A stretch of 64,000 bases of DNA. Origin: Clostridium ljungdahlii (GTDB lineage: Bacteria; Bacillota; Clostridia; Clostridiales; Clostridiaceae). The notes beneath the pieces were generated by a model. It made no database searches, was not told where the DNA came from, and was given only the letters and a program-made list of their open reading frames with translations. The stretch lies in the NCBI RefSeq assembly GCF_001636845.1, contig NZ_LITT01000046.1, positions 186,001 through 250,000 of the forward strand, in the 5' to 3' direction. Positions within the stretch are counted from its first letter, which is position 1; every line of letters starts with the position of its first letter. Position numbers and translations under genes: made by a program. Below, one piece after another: positions 52,844 to 63,121 of the stretch.

Positions 52844-52891
52844 AAAAACACTATTAAAATCATTATATCAAATGATTTTAATAGTGTTTTT
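52844..52891 (-). terminator. Terminator after the 106-aa hypothetical gene
   Basis: A 21-bp perfect stem (AAAAACACTATTAAAATCATT and its complement) has a 6-nt loop and A/T tracts on both sides. Confidence 0.85.
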
Positions 52892-52908
52892 AAATTACTG
52901 TCTATAAA

Positions 52909-53229
52909 TTACTCTTTTTTATCAGAGTCAAATGTATCTTTAATAGAATCCAATACTGATTTTACAGTCTTATTAGCCAGTTCTTCTATTTCATCCATTA
53001 CTTCATCTTTACTTTTTATTCTACTTATATATATATCCAATTCTTCTTTTGCAAAATTTCTTACGGTTTTTAAAACCATATATTCTTCGTTACCTTCTTT
53101 AGGAATTATAGTATCCCCGCTTTGTATATTTGTAAATATAGGATTATCTGAAGTTATCTGACTTTTCAATTCTTTTTTATTTTCTCCATTTCCATCTAAA
53201 ACAGCATAAAAATTTATAACAGTTTCCAT
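52909..53229 (-). CDS. Hypothetical protein of 106 aa
   Basis: No family was recognised. A beta-rich N-terminal half (METVINFYAVLDGNGENKK ... GDTIIPKEGNEEYMVLKTV) is followed by an acidic helical C-terminus (MDEIEELANKTVKSVLDSIKD). No signal peptide or membrane helix is present. ATGGAGATG lies before the start. It has its own terminator and stands between pglX and the yibE/F gene. Confidence 0.7.
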   Translation of the reverse strand: METVINFYAVLDGNGENKKELKSQITSDNPIFTNIQSGDTIIPKEGNEEYMVLKTVRNFAKEELDIYISRIKSKDEVMDEIEELANKTVKSVLDSIKDTFDSDKKE

Positions 53230-53295
53230 TAATGTTCATCTCCATATTTTCAAATTGTTTCACTATATTATAATATTGTTTTAGATGAAAAAATG

Positions 53296-54441
53296 TTACT
53301 TTTCCTTACCTTTGTTCAGTTTAATTAAAAACGCAGTTATAACTGCTGTTATAGGTACTGCAAATATAAGACCTATACTTCCTGCCAGAGCTTTTAAAAC
53401 TTCAGAGGCAATAACATCCTGATCCAAAGCTGTAGAAATAGATGTACTATAAGAGTAAGATGAAATCATAATCATTATGTACATGGCCCCTCCTACATAA
53501 GCAAGTATCAAAGTATTGGCCATAGTACCCATAATATCTTTTCCCACATTCATACCGGATTTCACAAGTTCCTTCATAGTCATATCAGGTTTTACTTCTT
53601 TTATTTCCATTATAGAGGAAGCTATAGACATACTTACATCCATAACTGCTCCAAGCGCTCCCATGATTATTCCTGCAAACAGCAAACCTGAAAAATTAAA
53701 ATTAGCATTTTGTGAGGTATATATAATAGACTGCATTTGATCATCAGTAAGTCCATTTAACATCATTATAGAGTTCGAAAAGAAAGCTATAGCCCCTGCA
53801 ATAAGCACTCCACCAGAGGTTCCTATAATAGCAGCAAGTGTTTTTTCATTTTTACCACTTATTATAAGTAGGTTCACTACGGTTACAAAAATACATACTG
53901 CAATAGATACTGCCATTGGGTTGAATCCTTGTAGTATAAGTGGTATAAGTACTTTTATTACCACAATTCCAGTTATGGCTAAAGTTATCACAGATTTAAA
54001 GCCTTTTAAGCCACCTATAGCTATAAGTAATATAATTAAAAATGCAGCCAAGCCATATAGATATTTATACCTTACTATCTCATAAATATAAGCTTTTTTC
54101 ACATTGTTTTTTGAGTCATATTGTATATTGACTAATACTTCATCTCCTACTTTTGCAAAACTCTGTGTACTGCTTCCTTCATCTTTGATTTGACCACCTG
54201 CAAAATTTTGAACTGTAATAACTTTGCCTTTAAGACTTCCCGATATAATCTTTACATCTGCATTGGAAAATCTTTGGGAATTCTTGTCTCCACCTGCATG
54301 TATTTTAATAACTTTGCCATGAACTGGTTTGTTATCGGTATCTGAAGTTCCGCTTGCCATAACTTTTTCAGAAAACATACCTACAGTCATTACAATAAAA
54401 GCCAACAAACTAATTACAATAATCTTGCTTACTTTTTTCAC
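53296..54441 (-). CDS. YibE/F family membrane protein
   Basis: 381 aa. A signal-like helix is followed by an extracytoplasmic beta domain (about residues 35-125, KVIKIHAGGDKNSQRFSNADVKI region). Seven or eight membrane helices with the YibE/F core follow (GALGAVMDVSMSIASSIMEI near 265-285). The function is not established for the family; a transport role has been suggested. It is a single gene between the hypothetical gene and clpA. Confidence 0.87.
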   Translation of the reverse strand: MKKVSKIIVISLLAFIVMTVGMFSEKVMASGTSDTDNKPVHGKVIKIHAGGDKNSQRFSNADVKIISGSLKGKVITVQNFAGGQIKDEGSSTQSFAKVGDEVLVNIQYDSKNNVKKAYIYEIVRYKYLYGLAAFLIILLIAIGGLKGFKSVITLAITGIVVIKVLIPLILQGFNPMAVSIAVCIFVTVVNLLIISGKNEKTLAAIIGTSGGVLIAGAIAFFSNSIMMLNGLTDDQMQSIIYTSQNANFNFSGLLFAGIIMGALGAVMDVSMSIASSIMEIKEVKPDMTMKELVKSGMNVGKDIMGTMANTLILAYVGGAMYIMIMISSYSYSTSISTALDQDVIASEVLKALAGSIGLIFAVPITAVITAFLIKLNKGKEK

Positions 54442-54483
54442 TTTAACTCATCCTTCCGTCATAGACCCCCTCTAATATTTAAC

Positions 54484-56724
54484 TTACTGTCCTTCTACTT
54501 TAATCTTTATGCTATCATTTTCTATATCTATGACGCTAACGGTATCCTTAATTTTATTGTCAAAGAGCACTTTATCTACAAAATAAGGCTTTATTTCCTG
54601 CTTTACTATCCTCATTATCTCTCTTGCACCATATTCTAATGACACGCCTTTTTTTGCCAGCCATTTATAGCAATTATCTGTAACTCTTATCTTTATATTC
54701 TTAGTCAAAAGTTGCTTTTCAAATTCACCCATGGCTTTTTGTGCTACACGATATGCCATCTGTTCATTCATTCCATTAAAAAATATTATTTCATCCAATC
54801 TATTTCTGAATTCTGGAGAAAATACTCTATTTACTTCCTGGGAAATTGCATCATCTTTTACAATTCTATTTCCAAATCCCATAAGTGACTTTCCTAAATA
54901 TCTTGCTCCTGCATTTGAAGTCATTATAAGTATTACATTTTTAAAATCAGTTTTTCTTCCAGTATTATCTGTAAGAGTAGCATAATCCATAAGCTGCAGC
55001 ATTATATTAAGTACATCTGGGTGTGCCTTCTCTATTTCGTCTAAAAGCAGTACACAGTAAGGAGTTTTCCTTATAGTATCTGTTAAAAGTCCACCTTCTT
55101 CATATCCTACATATCCTGGCGGCGATCCAATAAGCCTTGCCACTGTATGCTTTTCCTGGTACTCACTCATGTCAAACCTTATTAGTGGAATATTTAAAGC
55201 ATTTGACAGCTGTTTACTTATTTCCGTTTTTCCCACGCCTGTTGGGCCTACAAAAAGGAGGTTTGCCACAGTTTTGTTGTCTTCATTAAATCCAGCTCTA
55301 GACCTTTTAATTGCCCTTACTACAGCCTTAACAGCCTCATCCTGCCCGAATATCTTTTCCTTAAGAATCTTATCTAAATTCTTAAGAACTTTTGTCTCAT
55401 CCTGTGACAACGTTCTCTCTGGTATTTTTGCCATAGATGAAATTGTCTTTTCTATATGTTTCTTTTCAATAACTATTTGTTCTTCATCTTTTCCATGAAG
55501 CCTTGCATAGGCACCAGTTTCATCTATTACGTCTATAGCTTTGTCTGGCAAATACCTATCATTTATATATTTTATAGATAAATCTACTGCTGCTTTTAAA
55601 GCTTCATCTTCATAAACCACATTGTGAAATTTTTCATACTGTCCTTTTATTCCTAAAAGTATATTATAAGTATCTTCTGCCGTAGGCTCCGGTACTTCTA
55701 TTTTTTGAAATCTTCTAGCAAGAGCTCTATCCTTTTCAAATACCTTTTTGTATTCGTCGTAAGTAGTAGAACCTATAAATCTAATTCTCCCACTAGTCAA
55801 AAAAGGCTTTAAAATATTTGCAGCATCAAGAGATCCACCAGATACAGACCCTGCCCCTATTATAGTGTGTATTTCATCTATATATACTATAGCCTTATCT
55901 TCCTTTTCTATTTTCTTCAATATATTTTTTATTCTCTCTTCGAAATCTCCCCTGTACTTGGTACCTGCTAAAATAGATCCCATATCCAAGGAATATATCT
56001 TACTGTCTTTTAAATTTTTAGGCACTTTGCCATCTGCAATTAAGCTCGCCAGGCCTTCTGTAATGGCTGTCTTTCCAACCCCTGGATCTCCTACATGAAT
56101 TGGATTATTTTTGTTTCTTCTTGAAAGCACCTGAATTGTTCTACTGAGTATATCATCTCTGCCAATCAAAGGATCTATTTCACCATTTCTTGCCTTTTCA
56201 GTAAGTTCTACTGAGAAATCTGCTATTTGAAAAAATAAGGGCATATCCTGTTCGTCAGATGAGTATATAGCATCATCTTCAATATTATAATTAAACATAT
56301 TTGCTGGAGTTCCATGAGTTATATAATTTAATATATCTATTCTCTTTATCCCTTGTTTTTTTAGAAAAAAACTGGCAAAACTCTGTTCTTCGTCATATAT
56401 GGATATAAAAATATCTCCTAATTTTATTATTTCCTTTTCAGCTGCTAAAACATGTTCGCCTGCAGAAGTTAATATATTTTGCAAACTTACAGTTTCCAGC
56501 GGCTCTTTTTTTTCTGTAACTTGTATATTATCACTAAAATACTGCAGCAAATCATTTTTTATATCCTGTACACTTCCGCCGCATCCTTCTACTATTTCCA
56601 TTCCCTCCGGAAAAAATAAGGCAGCATATAATAAATGTTCTGGTGTAAAATATTCATGCTTACAATACTTTGCTTCATTGTAAGCTGCAGTCATAATTTC
56701 ATTTACTATTCTATCTAGTTTCAT
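54484..56724 (-). CDS. clpA: ATP-dependent Clp protease ATP-binding subunit ClpA
   Basis: 746 aa, normal ClpA length. An N-terminal Clp-N domain is followed by two AAA+ modules: Walker A HVGDPGVGKTA with Walker B VYIDEIHTI, and FVGPTGVGKTE with LLLDEIEKAH. There is no long middle coiled-coil as in ClpB. It unfolds substrates for ClpP, directed by the adaptor ClpS encoded just upstream with a 2-nt gap. The first Walker A is preceded by NNPIHVGDPG where NNPVLIGEPG is usual. Confidence 0.95.
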   Translation of the reverse strand: MKLDRIVNEIMTAAYNEAKYCKHEYFTPEHLLYAALFFPEGMEIVEGCGGSVQDIKNDLLQYFSDNIQVTEKKEPLETVSLQNILTSAGEHVLAAEKEIIKLGDIFISIYDEEQSFASFFLKKQGIKRIDILNYITHGTPANMFNYNIEDDAIYSSDEQDMPLFFQIADFSVELTEKARNGEIDPLIGRDDILSRTIQVLSRRNKNNPIHVGDPGVGKTAITEGLASLIADGKVPKNLKDSKIYSLDMGSILAGTKYRGDFEERIKNILKKIEKEDKAIVYIDEIHTIIGAGSVSGGSLDAANILKPFLTSGRIRFIGSTTYDEYKKVFEKDRALARRFQKIEVPEPTAEDTYNILLGIKGQYEKFHNVVYEDEALKAAVDLSIKYINDRYLPDKAIDVIDETGAYARLHGKDEEQIVIEKKHIEKTISSMAKIPERTLSQDETKVLKNLDKILKEKIFGQDEAVKAVVRAIKRSRAGFNEDNKTVANLLFVGPTGVGKTEISKQLSNALNIPLIRFDMSEYQEKHTVARLIGSPPGYVGYEEGGLLTDTIRKTPYCVLLLDEIEKAHPDVLNIMLQLMDYATLTDNTGRKTDFKNVILIMTSNAGARYLGKSLMGFGNRIVKDDAISQEVNRVFSPEFRNRLDEIIFFNGMNEQMAYRVAQKAMGEFEKQLLTKNIKIRVTDNCYKWLAKKGVSLEYGAREIMRIVKQEIKPYFVDKVLFDNKIKDTVSVIDIENDSIKIKVEGQ

Positions 56725-56726
56725 AA

Positions 56727-57026
56727 TTATTCCTCTTCCATACTAAATTTTAGTGGGAACCCACTGCTCTCCGCCATCTTTACAGCTTGCATTATTTTAG
56801 TAGCAGCAATATCATAAACATATACGCCCGCTACTCCTATACCTCTTCTATGTACATCATACATTATTTTGGTAGCTTCTACAGCACTTTTTTCAAATAT
56901 TTTCATTAAAACTTCAACTACAAATTCCATAGTAGTATAGTCATCATTGTGTATAATGACTTTATACATAGAAGGTGGTTTAATTTTCAATTGAGGACTT
57001 TGCTTTAAAACAGTTTTTTGCGTCAT
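56727..57026 (-). CDS. clpS: ATP-dependent Clp protease adaptor ClpS
   Basis: About 99 aa. The core YKVIIHNDDYTTMEFVVEVL and VHRRGIGVAGVYVYDIA are the ClpS N-degron-binding elements (Asn-Asp-Asp and following Met). It delivers N-end-rule substrates to ClpA, which follows it. ATG 57026 is preceded by ATGGAG; the frame upstream runs into the repeat element and is not needed. The repeat at 57047 ends 20 nt before the start. Confidence 0.94.
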   Translation of the reverse strand: MTQKTVLKQSPQLKIKPPSMYKVIIHNDDYTTMEFVVEVLMKIFEKSAVEATKIMYDVHRRGIGVAGVYVYDIAATKIMQAVKMAESSGFPLKFSMEEE

Positions 57027-57046
57027 TTTAACAACTCCATAGGTGT

Positions 57047-57104
57047 AAGGCATTTTCAAAGAAATAACCAGTTAGTATACTAGCCTATTTCTTTCAAATG
57101 TCTA
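57047..57104. repeat. Palindromic repeat family, short copy upstream of clpS
   Basis: 58 nt: AAGGCATTTTCAAAGAAATAAC, a centre with AGTATACTAG, and CTATTTCTTTCAAATGTCT as opposing arm. Both arms match the long copy at 26913-27073. Confidence 0.82.
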
Positions 57105-57235
57105 AATATATAATACATAAAATCATTTTAACATAATTTAATTTCAAAGTGTACAATAATGAATTGATATTACTGGAAAAGTAGATCACGGAAGCTTCAA
57201 TTATACACATTTGGAAAGTAATTAATTGTATGCAT

Positions 57236-57268
57236 GTAAAAAAACATCCCTATAAAAAGGATGTTTTT
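57236..57268 (-). terminator. Terminator after the cell-wall-binding protein
   Basis: AAAAACATCC pairs with GGATGTTTTT over a 9-nt loop, with T/A tracts either side, just beyond the stop at 57281. Confidence 0.8.
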
Positions 57269-57280
57269 ACATACCATTTT

Positions 57281-58999
57281 TTACTTTACAGGATAATAAC
57301 TTCCCATATCAATATTCATAAGTTTCAAAGATGAATCCTTGTATTTATAAGATCCCCTCGCCCATCCAATTACATCTGCATGACAGCTTCCTGATATATC
57401 CTCATAAACCTTTAATTCATACACTCCATCACCATCTATGTCAGACACTGTAAATCTTGGTCCATGACCTACGTATGGATCTAAACTTTCTCCATCCTTT
57501 TTAATATTTTGTATGCCTTCATCTCCTGTCAAATCCACAGAACAAGTCTTATCAAGAGATTTTGAATACATTTTAAATGTATCATATCCATCAAGGTTAA
57601 AAGAAAGATCACTCTCAGGAAAAGGATTTAAAGAATTTTCAGCACCATATTTTCCAAGTTGAACAAATTTATTATCTTTTAAAGTTTCTATATCACAAGT
57701 TTGTATACTACTATTTCCCCCATTTTCAACTACTGCTGTAATATCTGGGATTCCATCTCCATTTATGTCTGCAAGCACGATATCACCTTTTCCAGATGAA
57801 AAATCTTTAATAGTCTTGGAATCAATTATTTTTCCATCTGAAGCATCCTGCACATATAATATTGGACTTAAATCATCACCTTTACAAGCTAGTATAACAT
57901 TCTCAGGTTTTCCATCATTATTTACATCAGCAGTTTTAAAATCAATTATTTTATTTTCTTGAAAATCTCCATCAAGATCTAATTTAACGCCGTTAAAACT
58001 ATTTTCTATAGAAGAATTTACAGAACCTTGTCCACCCAAAATATATAGGCTTGTGTATTTTGAATCATCTATATATTTTTTTTGTACATTTGCATCTACT
58101 CCATCAGTTAAGATTATAGGTGCATTTAATTTTGAAGCAAGTGCACTACCAGATAAAGCATCTGGGAAATTTTCACCATTGGCTAAAATTACGCTTTTAG
58201 AATCCAAATTGAAATAGTTAGCTATTTTAATTGAGGTTTCATACCTATTACTGCCGCTAATTCTAACTAAATCATCACTTTTTATATAAGCCATAGCATT
58301 TTTAATCTGATCTTCAACTTGACTATCCAATGCACCTGTTCCACCAACTATATAGATCTTAGATGGATTTATAGAAGTTATCTTCTGAATTATACTATCT
58401 GGAATAGAATTAGATAAACTCATAAATATAGGATATCCTTTAGAAGCTGCTACACTTGATATACTAAGTGCATCTGGAAAATTCAATCCATTTACAAGCA
58501 CTACAGGAGTACCTTTTGAAGGATTTATTTCATCAACTATGGAATTGTTGGTTTCAAATCTATTCTTTCCTCCAAGTCTTTTTATATTGTTAAAACCTAA
58601 TTGATTCAAGCAGCTTATAACCTGTGGACTTACAGATGCATCTCCTCCTAAAACATATATAGTTCCATCTTTAGATACATAATTTTCTATATAACTTAAA
58701 GAGTCATCCTCGGAAGGATCATTAACATCATCCATAAGTAAAATAGGTGCATTTAATTTTTTTGAAAGTACAGAACCTGCAAGAGCATCCGGGAAATCTT
58801 TTCCTGATGCCAATATAACATTTTTTACTTCCTTTGAATCAAATTGTCTGCTTATATTTGCAGAGGTTTCATACCTGTTAACACCATATATTCTAGAAAT
58901 ATTGTAATACTTTCCACTGTCTGCAAAAACATTATGAAAAGATGATGCTATAATGGCACAGGTTAAAGCCATAGTTACTTTAATAAATTTTTTGTTCAT
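57281..58999 (-). CDS. Secreted protein with three cell-wall-binding type 2 repeats
   Basis: 572 aa. A signal peptide is followed by three CWB2 (PF04122-type) repeats, each with the pattern VILA-G--FPDAL-GS-L--K-NAPI (about residues 58-340). These anchor the protein to secondary wall polymers. The C-terminal part (about 345-570) has FG-GAP/VCBS-like DINGDGIPDI and DVNNDGKPENV calcium-binding loops. It is probably a surface protein; enzymatic activity is not evident. It is a single gene with its own terminator. Confidence 0.9.
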   Translation of the reverse strand: MNKKFIKVTMALTCAIIASSFHNVFADSGKYYNISRIYGVNRYETSANISRQFDSKEVKNVILASGKDFPDALAGSVLSKKLNAPILLMDDVNDPSEDDSLSYIENYVSKDGTIYVLGGDASVSPQVISCLNQLGFNNIKRLGGKNRFETNNSIVDEINPSKGTPVVLVNGLNFPDALSISSVAASKGYPIFMSLSNSIPDSIIQKITSINPSKIYIVGGTGALDSQVEDQIKNAMAYIKSDDLVRISGSNRYETSIKIANYFNLDSKSVILANGENFPDALSGSALASKLNAPIILTDGVDANVQKKYIDDSKYTSLYILGGQGSVNSSIENSFNGVKLDLDGDFQENKIIDFKTADVNNDGKPENVILACKGDDLSPILYVQDASDGKIIDSKTIKDFSSGKGDIVLADINGDGIPDITAVVENGGNSSIQTCDIETLKDNKFVQLGKYGAENSLNPFPESDLSFNLDGYDTFKMYSKSLDKTCSVDLTGDEGIQNIKKDGESLDPYVGHGPRFTVSDIDGDGVYELKVYEDISGSCHADVIGWARGSYKYKDSSLKLMNIDMGSYYPVK

Positions 59000-59229
59000 A
59001 CTACTGGTCCCCTTTTGTATAATCTAAGTAAAAATGTATGTATTATTTATCTCCTCATATAGAAGAGTCCCTAGTTTGAAAGTTAACTTATACAATATAT
59101 TATAATGCATACATAAATCCAATTGTATTCTACTATGAAGCTAAATTAATTGTCAAATAAATGAATAATTTACTAAGTATATCTTCGTATAAAAGTATAA
59201 AACTAATATTAAAATGGAGGTGTTACTTT

Positions 59230-59436
59230 ATGAGTAGAAGACCTTTAGTTCCAGAAGCAAAGCCAAAACTGGATAAATTAAAAACAAAGTATTCAAACGA
59301 ATTTGGCATGGAATTTAACGACAGCTATAAGGGAAACAAGACTTCAAAATTAAATGGCCATAATGGCGGACTGGTTGGCGGCTTAATGACTAAAAAAATG
59401 GTAGAAGAATTTGAAAAAAATCTAATAGATAAGTAA
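59230..59436 (+). CDS. Small acid-soluble spore protein, alpha/beta type
   Basis: About 68 aa with SRRPLVPEAKPKLDKLKTKY, the EFG germination-protease recognition region in SNEFGMEF, and the C-terminal GGLVGGLMTKKMVEEFEKN. It coats and protects DNA in spores and is degraded at germination. ATG 59230 follows TGGAGGTG; the in-frame upstream start at 59161 has no site. Its upstream region should carry a sigma-G promoter. This gene is direct evidence for a spore former. Confidence 0.93.
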   Translation: MSRRPLVPEAKPKLDKLKTKYSNEFGMEFNDSYKGNKTSKLNGHNGGLVGGLMTKKMVEEFEKNLIDK

Positions 59437-59440
59437 TTGT

Positions 59441-59482
59441 AAAAAAACAGTTAGTATCCTTAGAGGTACTAACTGTTTTTTT
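59441..59482. terminator. Bidirectional terminator after the SASP gene
   Basis: AAAAAAACAGTTAGTA pairs with TACTAACTGTTTTTTT between the SASP gene and the convergent chemoreceptor gene. Confidence 0.88.
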
Positions 59483-59495
59483 ACTATCATATTTT

Positions 59496-61490
59496 CTAAA
59501 GTTTAAATTTAGTAACTTCTTTTTCCATATCATTTGTCATATCTGCCAAAGTATGTGCTGTTGCTGATACTTCCTCAGTGGATGCATTCATTTCCTCAGA
59601 CGATGCTGCTATTTCCTGAGACGAAGCTGAAACTTCTTCTGCAACAGAAGATATTTCTTCAATCTTGCCAAGTATATCGGACTTTTCATTGTCAATGTTT
59701 GCTGTTAAACCAGTAACTATATTAATTTTGGAACCCATTTGAGTTATTTCATTGACTATGAGCTTGAATGAATCAATTGTAGTATTTACAATTGAAATTT
59801 GTGAATTTAACTCACTTTTTATTTTTCCTGATGATTTTACCATTATGTTTGAATCATCTGATACATTACTTATCAATGTGCTTATATTTTTTGAAGATTC
59901 CGTTGTTTGCTCTGCCAATTCCCTAATTTCTTCCGCAACTACTGAAAAACCTTTACCTGCCTCTCCTGCCCTTGCTGCTTCAATTGCTGCGTTTAATGCA
60001 AGAAGATTGGTCTGCTCTGCTATACTATTAATTAGACTTGTTATTTCATCTATTTGTTTTATATTTTGACCAAGGGTAGTAGTCTTTGATATAAAATCAT
60101 TAAAAGAATCACTTAACTTATTCATAGACTGGGCAAGTTGTTCCATTTCAGTATTACTTTTTGCAGACATAGTATTTATACCCTTTGCATTAGAGTCAAC
60201 TTCTTTTATAGAATTAATGATTTCAACTAGTTCGCTTCCAAATTTATTTAGTATATCTGTAATGTTTACTAAATTTTCTGCCTGGGAACTTGCACCCTTT
60301 GCAACATCCTGCATTGACGTTGCAACATCACTTGATGAAGCTGATATTTCTCCTGATATTGAAGATAAATTGTCCGCATGACTGTTAATTTCTGAAGAGT
60401 TTGTTCTAATAGTCTTTATCATACTTATAATTGATTCCTGCATTATTTTTACAGCTCTTGCTAGATTACCAGTTTCATCCTTAAATTCCAAATATTTAGG
60501 ACTTATCTCTGAACTCAAGTCACCAGAAGATATCATCTCTAAATATTTAATTGCTGCAATAATATTTTTAATAAAATTTTGTGAAAACATAAATATAAAG
60601 ATCAAGCCTAAAATTATAAAAGCTATAGATGCTGCACCAACCCATAATTTTAAAGTGCTTTCATAACTTAATACTTCGGCTTTTGGTGAAGTAACTCCAA
60701 TGGACCAATTAGTACCATTAACAGGTGCATATCCTAAATATTTTCTTACACCACCATAAGTATATTCTCCAACTCCAGATTCACCATTCATCATTTTTTT
60801 CTCAATATCCGCAAGAGGCTTTAATTTGGCATCTTTTTTAGCGTTTTCATTAATATTGTCTCCTTTTAAAACCATTTGCTCATTTACGTTGGCAACTGCC
60901 GTACCTTGCTTATTTATCATAAATGCTTGTCCGCTTTTTCCAAAGGTAATATCTTTTGTTATATCATTTAATGTCTTACCATTCCTTGCTGCAGTAATTA
61001 CACCAACAACTTGATCTCCATTTTTTATAGGTGCTGCATATACTATAACCATAGCATTTTGTGTTTTACTTAAAACAGGATCAGATACATTTTTTTCACC
61101 TGCCAGAGCCTTTTTAAAGTAATCTCTATTTTTTATATTAGCTGTTTTACCATTAGTATTTACAGCATTTCCATTTTTATCTACAATATTCATCTCAATA
61201 TGCCCACTTCTTTTTACTTCTGCATCTAATATAATCTTTTTATTCTCCCATGAATTGTTCATATCACTTATCTGTGTTTCGCTAGCTATAGCCTCTAAAG
61301 CATTCAGCTGGCTTTCCACCCTGCTATTAACAGTTTTTGCAGACTCTTTTGCTATTTGAGGTAGAACTTCATTTACATTGCCAATTAAAGCTTTTGACGA
61401 AGTATAATATGAAATTATTCCCAGGCCTATACATATAATTGCAAGTAAGAATCCCATGTACAACATTAACTTAGCTTTAATACTTTTCAT
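59496..61490 (-). CDS. Methyl-accepting chemotaxis protein with a dCache-type sensor
   Basis: 664 aa. A first membrane helix (about residues 8-30) is followed by an extracellular double-Cache region (about 35-275) with [19 protein letters not shown] and the [13 protein letters not shown] end. A second helix (about 280-305), a HAMP domain and a signalling domain with [35 protein letters not shown]-type core follow. dCache domains commonly bind amino acids or organic acids. GGAGG precedes the ATG. It is a single-gene unit. Confidence 0.92.
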   Translation of the reverse strand: MKSIKAKLMLYMGFLLAIICIGLGIISYYTSSKALIGNVNEVLPQIAKESAKTVNSRVESQLNALEAIASETQISDMNNSWENKKIILDAEVKRSGHIEMNIVDKNGNAVNTNGKTANIKNRDYFKKALAGEKNVSDPVLSKTQNAMVIVYAAPIKNGDQVVGVITAARNGKTLNDITKDITFGKSGQAFMINKQGTAVANVNEQMVLKGDNINENAKKDAKLKPLADIEKKMMNGESGVGEYTYGGVRKYLGYAPVNGTNWSIGVTSPKAEVLSYESTLKLWVGAASIAFIILGLIFIFMFSQNFIKNIIAAIKYLEMISSGDLSSEISPKYLEFKDETGNLARAVKIMQESIISMIKTIRTNSSEINSHADNLSSISGEISASSSDVATSMQDVAKGASSQAENLVNITDILNKFGSELVEIINSIKEVDSNAKGINTMSAKSNTEMEQLAQSMNKLSDSFNDFISKTTTLGQNIKQIDEITSLINSIAEQTNLLALNAAIEAARAGEAGKGFSVVAEEIRELAEQTTESSKNISTLISNVSDDSNIMVKSSGKIKSELNSQISIVNTTIDSFKLIVNEITQMGSKINIVTGLTANIDNEKSDILGKIEEISSVAEEVSASSQEIAASSEEMNASTEEVSATAHTLADMTNDMEKEVTKFKL

Positions 61491-61746
61491 TTTGCATCCT
61501 CCTTTTTTGATAACCTTTACAAGAGTGAGCTATATAATACACTTCTTATATTAAGAATAACATAATTTGATAAGTTTTTAACATAATTATAAAAATTTTC
61601 TTTATTTATGGTATTAATTGTTGATTCGTCAATAATAATTTTATTATCTAAAAAATATAGAATAATTACAATACTTATATTAGTGAATTTATTATTCATG
61701 TATACCTTATAATATTAAAAATTAGAGGAAGATATGTTGATAGTAA

Positions 61747-62385
61747 TGGTTATTTCTTAATGTTAGAATTCCAAGAATTTTATCCGCATTAATGATTGGA
61801 TCAGGTTTGTCTGTTGCTGGAGCTACCTATCAAGGTTTATTTAGAAATCCTATGGTATCACCAGATATACTTGGTGCTTCTGCTGGTGCTGGATTTGGTG
61901 CAGCTTTCGGTATTCTTATGTCATTTAATCCTTTTGGTATACAGATTTCAGCATTTTTATTTGGGCTTGCAGCAGTAACATTAACATATTTAATAAGTGT
62001 GATTATAGCAAGAGGCACTAATGTTTCAAAATTAAGGATAATTATTATCCTTTCTTCAACTCTAATTACAGCTTCAGTTGTATCCATTGGTGGTATGATT
62101 GGATGGATAGGACTTATAATACCACATATAGCTAGAATAATTGTAGGACCTAACTTTAAAAGATTATTGCCTGCATCCATATTCATTGGAGGTACATTTT
62201 TGTGGGATAGATATGGTGCAGAGGAAGCTCTTCAAATTCAGTTGGCAGCTAAAACATTGCATCCCTATAAATTCCAAAATATTGATATAAAACAAGAAGC
62301 AAAGAATTTTTATAAAACATTTTTCAATTATAACTTAACTGACGATGAAGTTAATAGAATTTTAGATGGGAAATCTCTAGATTAG
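61747..62385 (+). pseudogene. Chimeric remnant: FecCD permease fragment joined to a FecB-type binding-protein tail
   Basis: The frame opens after a stop at 61744 and reads RIPRILSALMIGSGLSVAGATYQGLFRNPMVSPDILG, the second helix region of FecCD siderophore/cobalamin permeases. After TASVVSIGGMIGWIGLIIPHI ... FIGGTFL it switches to WDRYGAEEALQIQLAAKTLHPYKF ... LTDDEVNRILDG, the C-terminus of an iron-complex binding protein. The permease start, part of its middle and end, and most of the binding protein are missing. Deletion between adjacent fec-type genes is the simplest origin. Any product from ATG 61792 would be non-functional in transport. Confidence 0.8.
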
Positions 62386-62507
62386 AGATTAAAGCAAAAT
62401 TTTTTGTAAACTTAAAACTATTTCAATGAAATATTGATATTGTCTTTATTTAGGACTATGATTATGTAATAATAATTATATTTTAAAATTGAAAGGAGAT
62501 ATTACAT

Positions 62508-63053
62508 ATGAAAAAAGTAATATTGTTAAGCGGAAGTCCAAATCCAGAAGGCAACACTGTGCAAGTGCTTAAAGAATGTGCAAAAGTCATAGAGCAAAAT
62601 GGTGTTTCAGCTGAAGTTGTGTCCTTAGCTGGAATGACTTTAAAAGATTCCATGAACCCTCAAGGAGGCTATAATGATGGATTTGATGAAATAATTGAAA
62701 AAATAAAGGGTGCTAAGGGACTCATTGTAGCATCACCTGTTTATTGGGGAACTGCAAGAGCAGAGCTTATGACAGCACTTCAAAGAATAGCTATGGCATC
62801 TATGAAAGGTGGAAATTTCTTATCCAGAATGGTAGGAGGACCTATTGCTGTTGCAAGGCGTGCTGGCCAGACATCATCAATACAGGAAATGCTTATGTTC
62901 TATCTCTACAATGACATGATTATACCAGGCTCAACATACTGGAATGTAGTCTTCGGACAAAAACCTGGTGAAGCTTTAAAGGATGAAGAAGGAATGAGAA
63001 CAGTAAAGAGATTTTCTGAAAATATAGCTTATTTGGTAAATAAACTGGATTAG
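62508..63053 (+). CDS. NADPH-dependent FMN reductase / iron-sulfur flavoprotein-type protein
   Basis: 181 aa flavodoxin-like fold. It has LLSGSPNPEGNTVQVL (FMN phosphate loop) and GLIVASPVYWGTARAELMTALQR (isoalloxazine site). No Fe-S cysteine motif is seen, so it is of the NAD(P)H-FMN reductase subgroup. GAAAGGAGA precedes the ATG. It is a single gene with its own terminator, downstream of the decayed iron-transport remnant, and may once have served ferric reduction. Confidence 0.87.
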   Translation: MKKVILLSGSPNPEGNTVQVLKECAKVIEQNGVSAEVVSLAGMTLKDSMNPQGGYNDGFDEIIEKIKGAKGLIVASPVYWGTARAELMTALQRIAMASMKGGNFLSRMVGGPIAVARRAGQTSSIQEMLMFYLYNDMIIPGSTYWNVVFGQKPGEALKDEEGMRTVKRFSENIAYLVNKLD

Positions 63054-63060
63054 TCCTATA

Positions 63061-63110
63061 GGAAACGAGCATGGATTTTTGTGCAGCAAGCACAGTCTAT
63101 GCTCATTTTC
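63061..63110. terminator. Terminator between the flavin reductase and MFS genes
   Basis: An imperfect long stem, GGAAACGAGCAT ... ATGCTCATTTTCC, has an inner TGTGC/GCACA pair and lies between convergent genes. Confidence 0.7.
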
Positions 63111-63121
63111 CATTTTAATAA

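Noticed and set aside
49227-53229. A complete BREX or restriction-modification island
   Set aside because: Only the PglX-like methylase is present; flanking genes are a metal exporter and an unrelated hypothetical gene.
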